Shown here one piece after another: positions 43,059 to 53,221 of a stretch of 54,509 bases of DNA (positions within the stretch are counted from its first letter, which is position 1; each line of letters opens with the position of its first letter). Location of the stretch: positions 1-54,509 of the forward strand of contig JAMPGL010000025.1 in the NCBI GenBank assembly GCA_023663945.1, in the 5' to 3' direction. The stretch comes from Lachnospiraceae bacterium (GTDB lineage Bacteria > Bacillota > Clostridia > Lachnospirales > Lachnospiraceae). A program made the translations under genes and the position numbers. The notes under the pieces were generated by a model that saw nothing but the letters and a program-made list of their open reading frames with translations, had not been told where the DNA came from and made no database searches.

Positions 43059-44675
43059 TTAATCACTATGTCCAATTATTGTTAAATTTTGCTGATAAGC
43101 TTTAAAAGTATATGCTTTCGTTAATTCATATTGAACATCAAAGCCAACATTTTTGTCATCTGGATTTCTTAATGAAATCACATCCGGATAATGCATCATC
43201 AACAAACTCCTATGACCACGATTGGACGCTGATGTTGCGTCTAAAACAATTTCTCCAAAAGCTTCTTTTTTTTCGTATCCATCATTTGTATACAATTCAC
43301 ACACCCAAATAAATCTGGGCAGTCTCATATTAGCATATAGCATTCGCTCTGCGCTTCCAATCATTGTCTTAACTCGATAATTCTTAAAACCTCTGGAAGA
43401 AGCCATAAATATACGAATAACAACTTCTTCATCCTGCCCCAAATGATTTCCTGCCCAAGCGGTAATTCCATACTCACCATGTTGTAATATTGGAACAATC
43501 GTATCCGCAGCATCAGGTGCATCTAAAAACATTCTTTTATATAGCGGAGCTGTTAAGTTTACAACCTGCATGTCCGGATATAATGTTATATTATCAAAAT
43601 TTCTTAGCTGATATAAGAATTGATTGTCATCCATTATAACATAATCATCATAAAAATCCGCCGAGTTAATTATCGGATGATTATTCTCTTTTCCCCACAA
43701 TAGCAACTTGTTTTTTCGTGCTTTTGCCTTTAAAGCATCTTTCTCCTTGCCATGCCCAATACATACTACTGAATGACCAGCTCCATAATTTCCAATCGGA
43801 TTTAGATTTATTGCTACTGGTATTCCTGATTCAACATAGTAATGAAGCCATCTTTTTAATTCATCTTTCCGTGTAATCTTTGAAAAATTATGATTTTTAA
43901 TTGCATATAAATTATATAATCTAGGCGAAAACCCAAAATCAGCCAAAACTTTTGTTAAAATTGGATATGTCATTCCCTTAGCCGGAAGCACCCTCTCATG
44001 ACTATGTACTTGCTCATGTGCTATTATCTCACTAGGGTTGACCTTTCTATAGTCATTATAAGAATTTGAATAATGTTCCAGAATATTTAATAAAGTTACC
44101 TCTGCACAGGACATAGTTTCCTGATCCTGCATTCGAAATGGAAATGCTTTCACCTCCAAACGCTGTCCCAAAATATTCATAACATATACAGATGTCCTCA
44201 CGTACACTGGATAATCAATTTCATCAACTATATAAAGCGGATCAATTAATGTTCTTCCTATTAATCCGCTTCCTAAAGGATTAAACACGCAAGCACCAAT
44301 AAAGTTATTTTGTAAAAACTCATCTCTTGTTGAATCGATAAAATCGCTATAACTTATTAATTCTCTAAAAAAAGAAAAACGCCTTGAATACCTAGGCACA
44401 TCAAAATGTTGATTAGAAAAATACATATAATATGTATCTCTATAACTGCTGTCAATATGATAATTTTCATGTACTACGGTATATGGCTTCGGTAATCTTT
44501 TCAATAACTTTTCCATAAACTTCTGCCCTGGGACAGAATCATTTTCACCTTCTACACTTAACCTGCCAAACAAAGCATTTAGTAACGCAGAAACCATCTC
44601 CCTTTCGTTATCCTCTGTTATTTGTATGATGATTTCATCTAAAATATCATTAGACTTGCTATCTGTGTATTTCAT
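43059..44675 (-). CDS. Papain/C39-like cysteine peptidase of unknown role
   Basis: 538 residues, no signal peptide or membrane helix. After an N-terminal region (1-130) comes GSGLIGRTLIDPLYI near 135 and then KAFPFRMQDQETMSCAEVTLLNIL (181-199). This resembles the entry to a papain-like catalytic domain: a Gln (183 or 185) for the oxyanion hole and nucleophile Cys190. His301 in NYGAGHSVVCIGHG and Asp349/350 in YVIMDDNQ complete a triad by pattern. The last 180 residues are beta-rich and unassigned. I recognise the IGRT...PF.xQD..CA pattern from uncharacterised C39-like proteins in various bacteria, but no function is known to me. The gene starts 2 bases after its partner and is AT-rich. Confidence 0.65.
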   Translation of the reverse strand: MKYTDSKSNDILDEIIIQITEDNEREMVSALLNALFGRLSVEGENDSVPGQKFMEKLLKRLPKPYTVVHENYHIDSSYRDTYYMYFSNQHFDVPRYSRRFSFFRELISYSDFIDSTRDEFLQNNFIGACVFNPLGSGLIGRTLIDPLYIVDEIDYPVYVRTSVYVMNILGQRLEVKAFPFRMQDQETMSCAEVTLLNILEHYSNSYNDYRKVNPSEIIAHEQVHSHERVLPAKGMTYPILTKVLADFGFSPRLYNLYAIKNHNFSKITRKDELKRWLHYYVESGIPVAINLNPIGNYGAGHSVVCIGHGKEKDALKAKARKNKLLLWGKENNHPIINSADFYDDYVIMDDNQFLYQLRNFDNITLYPDMQVVNLTAPLYKRMFLDAPDAADTIVPILQHGEYGITAWAGNHLGQDEEVVIRIFMASSRGFKNYRVKTMIGSAERMLYANMRLPRFIWVCELYTNDGYEKKEAFGEIVLDATSASNRGHRSLLMMHYPDVISLRNPDDKNVGFDVQYELTKAYTFKAYQQNLTIIGHSD

Positions 44676-44677
44676 AA

Positions 44678-45361
44678 TTACTTTATCCTTTTTAAATGAT
44701 ACAACTTTTTATCTTTTGAGTAATGATAATCTAAAATTCCTTTATCATAAAGCGATTGCACTATATCATCTATATCTTTCTCTACTACTTCGCATCTATC
44801 ATTCTGTCCCCTATGACAACAATCCCATTTACTTGTATGCATATTACAGACACCACCGCTTGGATACCACGATAAAATATCGTCTTTAGAAAACTCCTTC
44901 TTTTCATAAAAATGTGTTACAATCTGCATATATAAGCAAAAATCAAAATCTTCAAGAGATACCGCCTCACTGAACACTTTCACCATGACAGTAACAACAG
45001 AAGAAACTGCCCCAACAGTAAGCGAAGCCGGAAATGATACTCCTAATGCTAAATCCAAAATAACATCACATAATCCACCTGTCAAAAACGCTTCTAAAAA
45101 AGCCAACATTCCATCATAAATCCGTATATATCGTTTGCCAAGCAAAAGCTGGCTTTTGTCTCCTTGTTGATTAGTCCACAGCTCCATCAATTGATTCTGT
45201 TCTTTTTGATTTGCAATTGATTCATCCGCAAAAACACCCGTAAGTGCTGTTAATATTTCCGCTTTGTGTGCTAATAGTTTATCTTTGTCCCCACACGTAT
45301 TATTAATTGCATCATCAATAAAAACCTGCAATTCATTATATGACATTTTATATTCTGCCAA
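44678..45361 (-). CDS. Membrane protein with Cys/His cluster and winged-helix-like tail
   Basis: 227 residues from a TTG start (45361), chosen because AAGGGGG lies about 8 bases upstream, whereas the ATG five codons later has no ribosome site. Order: helical N-terminus (1-80), a hydrophobic stretch with two possible membrane helices (84-110, 112-133), a Cys/His cluster (Cys172, His175, Cys181, Cys182, His183, Cys190) that could bind zinc, and a C-terminal segment (195-227) resembling a small winged helix (DIDDIVQSLYDKGILDY). No family recognised. It lies 20 bases after an LRR wall-protein gene and 2 bases before the C39-like peptidase gene, so it reads as part of the sortase operon but with lower GC. 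Confidence 0.6.
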   Translation of the reverse strand: MAEYKMSYNELQVFIDDAINNTCGDKDKLLAHKAEILTALTGVFADESIANQKEQNQLMELWTNQQGDKSQLLLGKRYIRIYDGMLAFLEAFLTGGLCDVILDLALGVSFPASLTVGAVSSVVTVMVKVFSEAVSLEDFDFCLYMQIVTHFYEKKEFSKDDILSWYPSGGVCNMHTSKWDCCHRGQNDRCEVVEKDIDDIVQSLYDKGILDYHYSKDKKLYHLKRIK

Positions 45362-45381
45362 GAAAAATCCCCCTTAATAAG

Positions 45382-48177
45382 TCATAATTTCTTCGTCTTC
45401 CCTTTATAAAAGAAGAGTGCCACCGCCATAGCTAAAAGCCCGGCAGCCAAAAACCACTTCGGATGAATCGGATCGCCCGTATCCGGCGTATCATCTTTGT
45501 TTCCAGACAGGGATGTGATCACTGCGCTTCCGTTTGTTACATACGCCTGACCGCTCAGCCCGGAATAATTATAAATTCCAAAGGGAGAAAAGTGGCTGGT
45601 CACAAACTGCAAGTAATCTCCGTCCTCCAATTCAAGCACCCGGTGCTCCACCGCCTCCATCTGCCCATCCTGATCCAACGTGACAACATGCAGGTTCTCA
45701 GCCGATGTTCCTGCGGGAAGCTGGAACTGAACCGTAATATATTGCTTTCCAAGCCGTGTAATAGGCACCGTGCCCGATGCATCATACAAGGATATTTCGT
45801 ATGCCGTCAGATTTGCAGGCTCTCTTCCTCCGTAAAGCTCTCCATATGCGGCGGAAATCCTTTCGCCTGCCACATCGGAATCCGTTATCTTAAGAATGTA
45901 AGAGCCGTCATCGCCGGGCAGTGTGACCATTGCGTTTTCGCCGTCCGAAATCACACGGCTGTTAATCTGCAAAGCAACGCCGCTTTCTCCGCTGTCTGCC
46001 ACGCCAAGCCTGTTGTCCGCAATCTGACCGCCTGCTTCATTATAAATCACGCCGTTAAAACCATAAGTTCCCGCTTCCAGAACCGTTCCTTCCAGACTTT
46101 CCACTCCATCCGGTATCACCGCGCTTCTGATATGGTCAAAAGCATAAGTCCGGTACTGGCTGTTTGCAAGCCGTCCTGACCGGTCGCCCATACTGAGCAC
46201 AGGCAGCGTACTCCCTTCAAAAACCACGATATCCGTACCGCCCGCGATAGAATAAGCGCCAAGTCCAATTTCTTCCACTGATGCATGAATTGTCACATTA
46301 GAAAGCGGACAATCCATAAACGCCCTGTCCTCAATCCGGACAAGACCCGTTCCGCCGTTTACCGTTTTTAGATTCTTACAGCCCATAAACGCACCTTCAC
46401 CGATTACCTGTACCGATGCAGGAATATTTACCGCTGTAATTCCCATATGATCCTGAAATACCATGGCTCCTATCTGCTTTACTCCATCCGGAATATTCAC
46501 TACGCTGTCTGTCCCCCCATAAGCAATCAAAATTCCATCTCCAACAACCTTATAGGGCGACGCCGCGCTCACATCCTGAATCCAAGGCGTTTTGTCAAAC
46601 GCATACGGCGCAATCTCCGCCACCGAAGAGGGGATGGTCACCTCTCCCAAAGAATCACAGTGATAAAACGCTCCATAGCCAATCTTTGTGACCCCTTCCG
46701 GTATCTCCACCGCAGTAAGACCGGAACGCGCAAAAGCAAATTCACCAATCTCTTTAATTCCGTCTTCTATCTGATATTCCTTTAAATCCGTATTCTGATA
46801 AAAAGCCTGAGCGGCGATTTTGGAGTCTCCCACAATGGTGTACTTGGGAAAATCTTTTCCCTTCTGCGCCCTGTCCGCCAAGAGATTTTCCACTCCTGCC
46901 GTCTCCCCCGCAGAATCCTCTTCGGACACAGCTCCAGCGTCAAGCTGTGCAAGGTCAAGCCTTCCGCCTTCCACATACTGCTCCGGCGCCTGATTTCCGC
47001 TTAACACATTGGACTGCCTGTTATCAATAAATATGACCGCTCTTCCAGACACAATGCTGGACTGACCAAGAAGAGTCAGATTGTTAATCGTCTGCGTCTC
47101 CACTCCTATGGTAGGCTCCGGCGAAGGACTGTCCGGCGTCCCGCTCTCTTCTTCTAAAGGCTCCGCAGTTTGTTCTCCGCTCTCCTGCATCTGTCCCTCT
47201 TCCCTGTCCGGAACATCCTCTTCCGAAGCGCTTTCACCGGAAACATCACCCGGCTCAATCACCTGCGAATCCTGCACATCTTCATACTCAATCTCATCCA
47301 CCTCAGACTTTTGAAGCTCTGCGGCAAATTCTGCTCCATAAGTTCCCGGTGCTGCATTCAATTTAACCTTGGGACACCCGTCAAAAGCACTGTCGCTGAT
47401 CCTCATCATGGAATCCGGAATCTCCACCGTCTGCAGGTTCACGCAGTCCTCAAACGCCTTGCTTCCGATGCCGTGAACCGGAAGGGGAATCTCAACTTCC
47501 CTTAAATTCACACAGTTTGAAAAAGCATAAATTGGGATCTCATACAATCCGCTTCCTAAGACTACTCTTTCCAGATAAGGATTTCCCCAAAATGCATATC
47601 CCCGGATTTCCTTTACAGTCCCCGGAACCGTATACGCCTCCTTCTCATAAGCAGGCATCAGGGCATAAATAATCGTCTCTTCATCGTCATACAAAATCCC
47701 ATTGGAATAATGCAGATAACCATTTCCCGCCGACACAGAAAGCTCCGACAAATTACTGCATCCCGCAAAGACTGCGCTTCCCAAGTCTTTAACCCCGGCT
47801 CCAAAAGAAACATTCACTAACGCTTTGTCGTTGGAAAAAGCCGCCGTATCAATCAATGACACTCCATCGCCAACGGTAACCGTTCTAAGATTATCACACT
47901 CTGAAAAAGCACGATAACCAACCGTCTCTACATCTGCGTCAATGGTCACTTTAATAATATTGTCATTGCCTGCAAAAGCCTCCTCGCCAATGACTTTGAC
48001 TCCATCCGGAACAGACACGACTTCCGCCGTGCCTGTGTATTTTAATAATTTAGTTCCCTCCATCTGAAAATCCGATGAAAGCGCGCTTGCCTGCACATCC
48101 GCTACAGGCACCTGAGTTACCACAATTGCCGTAAGCAAAAGCAGTACACTCAGGGACTTAGTTATTTTTCTGTTCAT
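45382..48177 (-). CDS. BspA-like leucine-rich-repeat wall protein with XPXTG-type sorting signal
   Basis: 931 residues. Signal peptide (MNRKITKSLSVLLLLTAIVVTQ, cleavage after about 31), then LRR_5/BspA-type repeats (about 45-285, pattern GVKVIGEEAFAGNDNIIKVTI), an acidic Glu/Ser/Pro linker (about 290-365), a second LRR block (about 440-660), and a C-terminal module ending in VTSHFSPFGIY. The sorting signal is TPDTG followed by DPIHPKWFLA, a hydrophobic helix and KGKTKKL. LRR_5 proteins mediate adhesion in other bacteria. The gene follows the larger wall protein by 7 bases and is likely anchored by the sortase of the same operon. Confidence 0.85.
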   Translation of the reverse strand: MNRKITKSLSVLLLLTAIVVTQVPVADVQASALSSDFQMEGTKLLKYTGTAEVVSVPDGVKVIGEEAFAGNDNIIKVTIDADVETVGYRAFSECDNLRTVTVGDGVSLIDTAAFSNDKALVNVSFGAGVKDLGSAVFAGCSNLSELSVSAGNGYLHYSNGILYDDEETIIYALMPAYEKEAYTVPGTVKEIRGYAFWGNPYLERVVLGSGLYEIPIYAFSNCVNLREVEIPLPVHGIGSKAFEDCVNLQTVEIPDSMMRISDSAFDGCPKVKLNAAPGTYGAEFAAELQKSEVDEIEYEDVQDSQVIEPGDVSGESASEEDVPDREEGQMQESGEQTAEPLEEESGTPDSPSPEPTIGVETQTINNLTLLGQSSIVSGRAVIFIDNRQSNVLSGNQAPEQYVEGGRLDLAQLDAGAVSEEDSAGETAGVENLLADRAQKGKDFPKYTIVGDSKIAAQAFYQNTDLKEYQIEDGIKEIGEFAFARSGLTAVEIPEGVTKIGYGAFYHCDSLGEVTIPSSVAEIAPYAFDKTPWIQDVSAASPYKVVGDGILIAYGGTDSVVNIPDGVKQIGAMVFQDHMGITAVNIPASVQVIGEGAFMGCKNLKTVNGGTGLVRIEDRAFMDCPLSNVTIHASVEEIGLGAYSIAGGTDIVVFEGSTLPVLSMGDRSGRLANSQYRTYAFDHIRSAVIPDGVESLEGTVLEAGTYGFNGVIYNEAGGQIADNRLGVADSGESGVALQINSRVISDGENAMVTLPGDDGSYILKITDSDVAGERISAAYGELYGGREPANLTAYEISLYDASGTVPITRLGKQYITVQFQLPAGTSAENLHVVTLDQDGQMEAVEHRVLELEDGDYLQFVTSHFSPFGIYNYSGLSGQAYVTNGSAVITSLSGNKDDTPDTGDPIHPKWFLAAGLLAMAVALFFYKGKTKKL

Positions 48178-48184
48178 ATGATTC

Positions 48185-51100
48185 CTACGCCGTTTTGGTA
48201 TTAATAACTACCTTATCACGTTTAAAGAATAAAATTAATGAAATACATGCCAGCCCGATTGCCAGGAACCACTTCGGATGAATCGGGTCTCCTGTTTTCG
48301 GTGTCGAGTCAATCACTGCCTCTGACAAGTTTGCCGTATCCACATAAATCACGTAAGGCGAAAAATGCGTTGCCGTAAAGTTCACGCAGGGCACGCCGCC
48401 CACCGTCGTAAATCTGGCATTCAAATCCTCCAGCGCACCGCCTGAAACAGCCGCCACACGGTTATTTCCCGCATACTGCACCAGATCATCCGGAAGCGGA
48501 AGCGTCAAATTCACTGAAATTCCCGAAGTATCTGCTATCTTCGTCCTTCCGGTAGAATCATAAAGGCTGATGTCCATAGGCAGATACTTAATCCTGCTCA
48601 GATCCCCGTACCTTGCCTGCAATGCCGCCGTCACCGCATCCGTTGCATTCTTGTCTTCCGTCACCTTAACAATAAAGTTATCGGTAGAACCGCTTACCGT
48701 TGCGCCTGCAAGGTTAGTGTTTGATATTCCCGGTCTGGTCACATCCACTGTCGTTCCATTATTAACTGCGTTTATCGTGCTTGGGCTTCCGCCGCTGCTG
48801 GTTGAAATCGGCGTATAGCCGTTGCCGCTTCCTGTCTTGTAGGTTGCCGTTACCGCCACGTTTGCCGCCGGCATAGTAAAGGTTGCCGACGTGGCATTGG
48901 GATTCGAGAAACCGACCCCTGCCGTGGACGATGTCCACTTGTCAAACACCTGGCCTTCACCCATATAATATGCGTTAACTGCTACGATTTCACCTGCCGC
49001 ATACTCCCCGCTTCCGGAACCGCCGGATACGGAAACCGTGTACTTCTTAACTCCCGGTGTAGGTTCCGGTGAAGGTGATACGGAAGGAGAAGGCGAGGAT
49101 TTGCTTCCACTTCCATTTCCGGAACCGCTTCCGTTGCCGGAACCAGAGCCATTGCCTGATCCGTTGCCGCTACCGTTAAAAGTACTTGGCTCATAATATG
49201 CTGTATATGTCATATTCTTCGTGATATTGGTAAATTCAGCAGGCACCCATCCCACAAACGTATATCCATTTCTTTCAGGTCCTGCTGGCGGATATACTGT
49301 GCCTTCATTTAAAACCTTCATTTCAGCAAATAAATTTCCATCATAAGAGTAAAAAGATGCTGTATGAAGATTTGCGTCAGCTCCCCAGTCAAACTGTGCG
49401 ACACATGTAGTATCCTCTGTTATGTCATGATAGTCAGGACTCCATCCAAGAAACGTTGCCCCCTCATGTACCGGTTCCTCAGGCGGAACAGCACTTTGTT
49501 TATGTACAACCTGCTGAGGTTCGCCCAACAATGTACCATTATAATCACGAAATTCTACCTTGTGCTCTCCAACTGAATACATTGCATATATATCATCACT
49601 AGCTTGAACTTCCGTATAACCATAACGCGCTTGCCAGCCTGTAAAAGTGACTCCTTCATGTACAGGTGGAGTAGGGGCAACAGCATCATTTCCCTTCAAT
49701 ACCCTCTGTGCTTCCTTTTCTATGGGAACAGCATTCGCAATTCCCTGATAAGCATCCCAAAATCTGATATCAAAATATATTTCTGGCTCATATCGGCTAG
49801 GATTCATATAATAATACGTGTTTGCATAATCTTCAGCTGCACTATCTTCCGTACAGACAATTGTTATCTGTGAATGTCCAGATTGTGCGTTCTTAATTAT
49901 CGGCTCGCCGCGCTCATCAAAAACAATTTCATTTTCGCCATCCACCTCTACATTAGCAAAGGCTTCTGGTTGAATCAGTGTTACAGTTCCCGGAATTTTT
50001 ATTGAAAACAAATTTGTATTCCAAAATGCTCCTTTTTCAATTCTTCTGGCAGTATTTGGAAGTGTTACAGTGGAAAGTCTGTTAGTCTGGGCAAAGCACT
50101 GCTCTGGTATACTTGAGACTGAAGTCGCTGTCAAATCAACAGTTCCAACTCCTGTACCTTTAAAGGCTTCCGGTGCAATAGTTGTAACACCTGCCAATTC
50201 ATCCGGTCCTATCTGAGCATTACCATTTGTTACACCCCTTGTCTCAAGACATTCTATAATGCTCTTTTTTTCTCCATTTTGTAATCCATAAATAATTGAC
50301 TCGCTACAATCAAAGTTTGGACTATCTGTAAAATTAACATCTGTTAAAGATGTGCAACCTGCAAATGGTCTAAGTCCCAGTTCAGAAACCGAAGAGGCAA
50401 TTTCAACATTTTCTAATTTATCACAATTTTTAAATACATAATCATCAATTGCCTGCCCACCGCTCATATAGAACCCTTTCAACGCCTCACATTCTGCAAA
50501 TGTATAGGGTTCAACCGTTTCTACAGTATTCATTGTGACGGACTCAATCGTCTTATTTACAGATAAGTCTTTTTCCACTTTTTTCCATTCTGTACTACCA
50601 GCAACCTGTTCCCACACATATTCCTTGGCTGGTTTGTTATCACTGTCTACTCCGGAGAAAATTCCATCTGCAATGCTCTCAATTCCCGCTGGAAGATTAA
50701 CATTTAACGCCGCGTTAACAATATCATATTGATCCTGTGTCGGTCTTTCTCCAACCGGATTTGCTTTATAAGCATCTACTTTTGATTTTGCCTCCATAGC
50801 CGCCCGTGCGTAATCTGCCGTCACATAAGGCAGGCTATTTCTATCTGCATTTTCAAGATTAAATACTTGATAATTTGCGAGTTCCTCATAACGCGGGTAA
50901 TCAATTAATTCATTTTTATCTTTATTGGGATTATATTTTACAACTAAATTTGTAGGCCATCCACTATAAAATGTAATATATGAATCCATCTGCTGATTTT
51001 GACCTGCCGCATCAATATTGTTGGCCGCATCCATAGCATACCTAAAAGGAGCGCTGAGATTCCCACTCTCATCCGAAATATCTCCTGTAAAAGATAAAAA

Positions 51101-53200
51101 TGGTTCGGAATCTAATCTTCCATCGCAGCCAGTCATATGTGACTGTCCAACCTGCTGAGTATTAAACGCCCCCTGCCCAATCTCTAAATTGGGATTATTA
51201 GGCTGTGAGAACATAACATATTTCAAATTGTGACATCCTCGAAACGCCCCACCTTCAATATTAAGAACCGTATTGGGAATTGTAATTTTAGTCAAAAAAC
51301 AATTATCTCTGAAACTTCCTGCTGAAATGCGTTCAACACCATACCCGCCAATGCTTCCCGGTATTTCTACTTCTTTACAGTTGGGGTCTAAATTCATATC
51401 CACAAGACTGGAAGCTCCTGTGTCAGTAACTTCTATAATCCAGGTTGCACCATGGGGCGCATCAGCAGCAGTCTCAGGACACCAGATCACTTTCTCAAAT
51501 CTGGTAGGCGATGAATTGGCATATTTAAACGCTGCCGAGTGAACCTTTGCCGTTTCATGAATCGCCCAGTCATCTTCTCCTTCAAAGTAGAAAGAATCTG
51601 AATAGGTCAGTCCCTTAAGGAAGTTGGTAATAGTACATGCTGTATGATCTTTTCCTTTGTCAACCGCATCACTTTCGTCAACTACATCAAAATTTTTGTT
51701 ATTTGATTTAATGTACTGCAAGGCTGTACATCCCGACATATATGTAATCGGAAGCTTCTCCGCGCATTTACTGGGAAAAGTAAGCGACGAAAGACTGCTA
51801 CAGTCTGCAAACGCATCAATTCCAATGGTTGTCAGATTGGGATTACTTACAATTCCATTCTGCTCTGACTCAGCGCACATGTAAATATTCCTTAATCCTG
51901 TACATCCCTTAAAGCACTCATCTCCTATAGCGTCTACTGAAACCGGAATATCAATCTGCGTTAACGCTTCACAGTTCAAAAACGCCTGCTTTCCAATGAC
52001 CGAAATTTGAGAATGCAGCTGCATCCCAAACGTGTGCATTGCGTTACACTCTGCAAACGCCCCGTTTCCAATAGTATTCAGGTTTCCGCCTAACGTAACA
52101 CTTTGTATACCGGTACAACGGTAAAATGCATAATCTCCTATACCAATCAGCTTATCTCCTATTGTAAGATTGACAATCTGACCAATATTATAAAATACAC
52201 CTTTATCCTCTGATCCCGGCTTTGCTACCGGTCCTACTGACCATTCTCCGTTGGAACCGACAACTCGCTGCCTTCCAATATACTGAACCTCTGCATCATG
52301 AATTCTCTGATTTTGATTATCTCCCGCGCTGACTGCTTTAAATCCATCAGTTTCTAACGGATTATCCTGTGTTGCACCAGCCTTTTCCCAATAGAAAAGC
52401 TGCTTATCTTCCCAAGCAGTGATATTCTCTCTGTAGCATGGCGCATATCCGGTAGTCATCTTCGGTTCCGCATAATATTCCAGCGTTTCTGAAACAATCT
52501 TGGTTACATTTTCTCCTGCATCCGGGTCATATTCCGTAACCTGATATCTCTCAAGCTGTGAATAATACCAGCCGCTTTCCTTCTGCACCATACCGGGACT
52601 CTTCGAAGTAATTCGGTCAGCTATGTTGGTTGTCTTTCCGGTTCTCATACCATTTTCGTCAAGCTCATTTACTTCAATGCGGTCAAACAAAAAAGCTTCA
52701 TCCTGATTTTGCGCATGTATAGTAATTTCATAATATAAATATTTATCCCTCCTGTTCACTGCGCAGTAACCTGTTCCAGTTGAATTGGCCACATATTTCT
52801 TATATGCATCCACATAATCCGGTATGGTAAGATTTCCGTTCTGGATATTGGATGGTGTGATTCCCATAATAACAGCCACATCATTTATTGACTCATTGCT
52901 TGCTGTCATAAAAGCAAACTGGAATGTTCCTGTCTCATCTGTATATATGGTTGTTCCTTCTTTCACATAGGGAACCTGACTTTGCCAAAGCGAGTTAGCT
53001 GCCCCATTAATCGTTTCAAAAGCACTCATACTATCATCAGTATAATTTAAAACCTTAACCTTCTCCGCAGGGTCAACCGCTTCTACATCCGTTACCGGAA
53101 CCGCCGCCACTGTAATAGCGGAAATCATCAACAATGCGCCTACCGTCTTCCTGATCTGTCTTTTTAACTTTCTGTTTTTCTTTTTGGTTGTCTTAGCCAT
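48185..53200 (-). CDS. Giant BspA-like LRR surface protein with InlB-type repeats and XPXTG-type sorting signal
   Basis: 1671 residues. A basic start and signal segment (ALLMISAITVAAVPVTDVEA) precede scattered LRR_5 repeats (about 350-480, 610-680, 820-1090). Three InlB B-repeat/Listeria-Bacteroides-type units follow (about 1120-1330, each with GxTFxGW), then a GSGNG-rich spacer, a PSPSPEPTPG spacer, a divergent beta domain with FDKW, and the module FTATHFSPYVIY. The sorting signal is TPKTG plus DPIHPKWFLA, a hydrophobic helix and KRDK. The 3' end of the gene (about 48185-49190) looks GC-richer than the middle, suggesting a mosaic. Likely an adhesin held by the upstream-encoded class B sortase. 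Confidence 0.85.
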   Translation of the reverse strand: MAKTTKKKNRKLKRQIRKTVGALLMISAITVAAVPVTDVEAVDPAEKVKVLNYTDDSMSAFETINGAANSLWQSQVPYVKEGTTIYTDETGTFQFAFMTASNESINDVAVIMGITPSNIQNGNLTIPDYVDAYKKYVANSTGTGYCAVNRRDKYLYYEITIHAQNQDEAFLFDRIEVNELDENGMRTGKTTNIADRITSKSPGMVQKESGWYYSQLERYQVTEYDPDAGENVTKIVSETLEYYAEPKMTTGYAPCYRENITAWEDKQLFYWEKAGATQDNPLETDGFKAVSAGDNQNQRIHDAEVQYIGRQRVVGSNGEWSVGPVAKPGSEDKGVFYNIGQIVNLTIGDKLIGIGDYAFYRCTGIQSVTLGGNLNTIGNGAFAECNAMHTFGMQLHSQISVIGKQAFLNCEALTQIDIPVSVDAIGDECFKGCTGLRNIYMCAESEQNGIVSNPNLTTIGIDAFADCSSLSSLTFPSKCAEKLPITYMSGCTALQYIKSNNKNFDVVDESDAVDKGKDHTACTITNFLKGLTYSDSFYFEGEDDWAIHETAKVHSAAFKYANSSPTRFEKVIWCPETAADAPHGATWIIEVTDTGASSLVDMNLDPNCKEVEIPGSIGGYGVERISAGSFRDNCFLTKITIPNTVLNIEGGAFRGCHNLKYVMFSQPNNPNLEIGQGAFNTQQVGQSHMTGCDGRLDSEPFLSFTGDISDESGNLSAPFRYAMDAANNIDAAGQNQQMDSYITFYSGWPTNLVVKYNPNKDKNELIDYPRYEELANYQVFNLENADRNSLPYVTADYARAAMEAKSKVDAYKANPVGERPTQDQYDIVNAALNVNLPAGIESIADGIFSGVDSDNKPAKEYVWEQVAGSTEWKKVEKDLSVNKTIESVTMNTVETVEPYTFAECEALKGFYMSGGQAIDDYVFKNCDKLENVEIASSVSELGLRPFAGCTSLTDVNFTDSPNFDCSESIIYGLQNGEKKSIIECLETRGVTNGNAQIGPDELAGVTTIAPEAFKGTGVGTVDLTATSVSSIPEQCFAQTNRLSTVTLPNTARRIEKGAFWNTNLFSIKIPGTVTLIQPEAFANVEVDGENEIVFDERGEPIIKNAQSGHSQITIVCTEDSAAEDYANTYYYMNPSRYEPEIYFDIRFWDAYQGIANAVPIEKEAQRVLKGNDAVAPTPPVHEGVTFTGWQARYGYTEVQASDDIYAMYSVGEHKVEFRDYNGTLLGEPQQVVHKQSAVPPEEPVHEGATFLGWSPDYHDITEDTTCVAQFDWGADANLHTASFYSYDGNLFAEMKVLNEGTVYPPAGPERNGYTFVGWVPAEFTNITKNMTYTAYYEPSTFNGSGNGSGNGSGSGNGSGSGNGSGSKSSPSPSVSPSPEPTPGVKKYTVSVSGGSGSGEYAAGEIVAVNAYYMGEGQVFDKWTSSTAGVGFSNPNATSATFTMPAANVAVTATYKTGSGNGYTPISTSSGGSPSTINAVNNGTTVDVTRPGISNTNLAGATVSGSTDNFIVKVTEDKNATDAVTAALQARYGDLSRIKYLPMDISLYDSTGRTKIADTSGISVNLTLPLPDDLVQYAGNNRVAAVSGGALEDLNARFTTVGGVPCVNFTATHFSPYVIYVDTANLSEAVIDSTPKTGDPIHPKWFLAIGLACISLILFFKRDKVVINTKTA

Positions 53201-53221
53201 TTGCTATAACACTCCTTTTAC

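Noticed and set aside
45463-46179. 238-codon plus-strand ORF
   Set aside because: It lies wholly antisense to the LRR wall-protein gene, has no ribosome site or recognisable motif, and its composition is that of a shadow frame.
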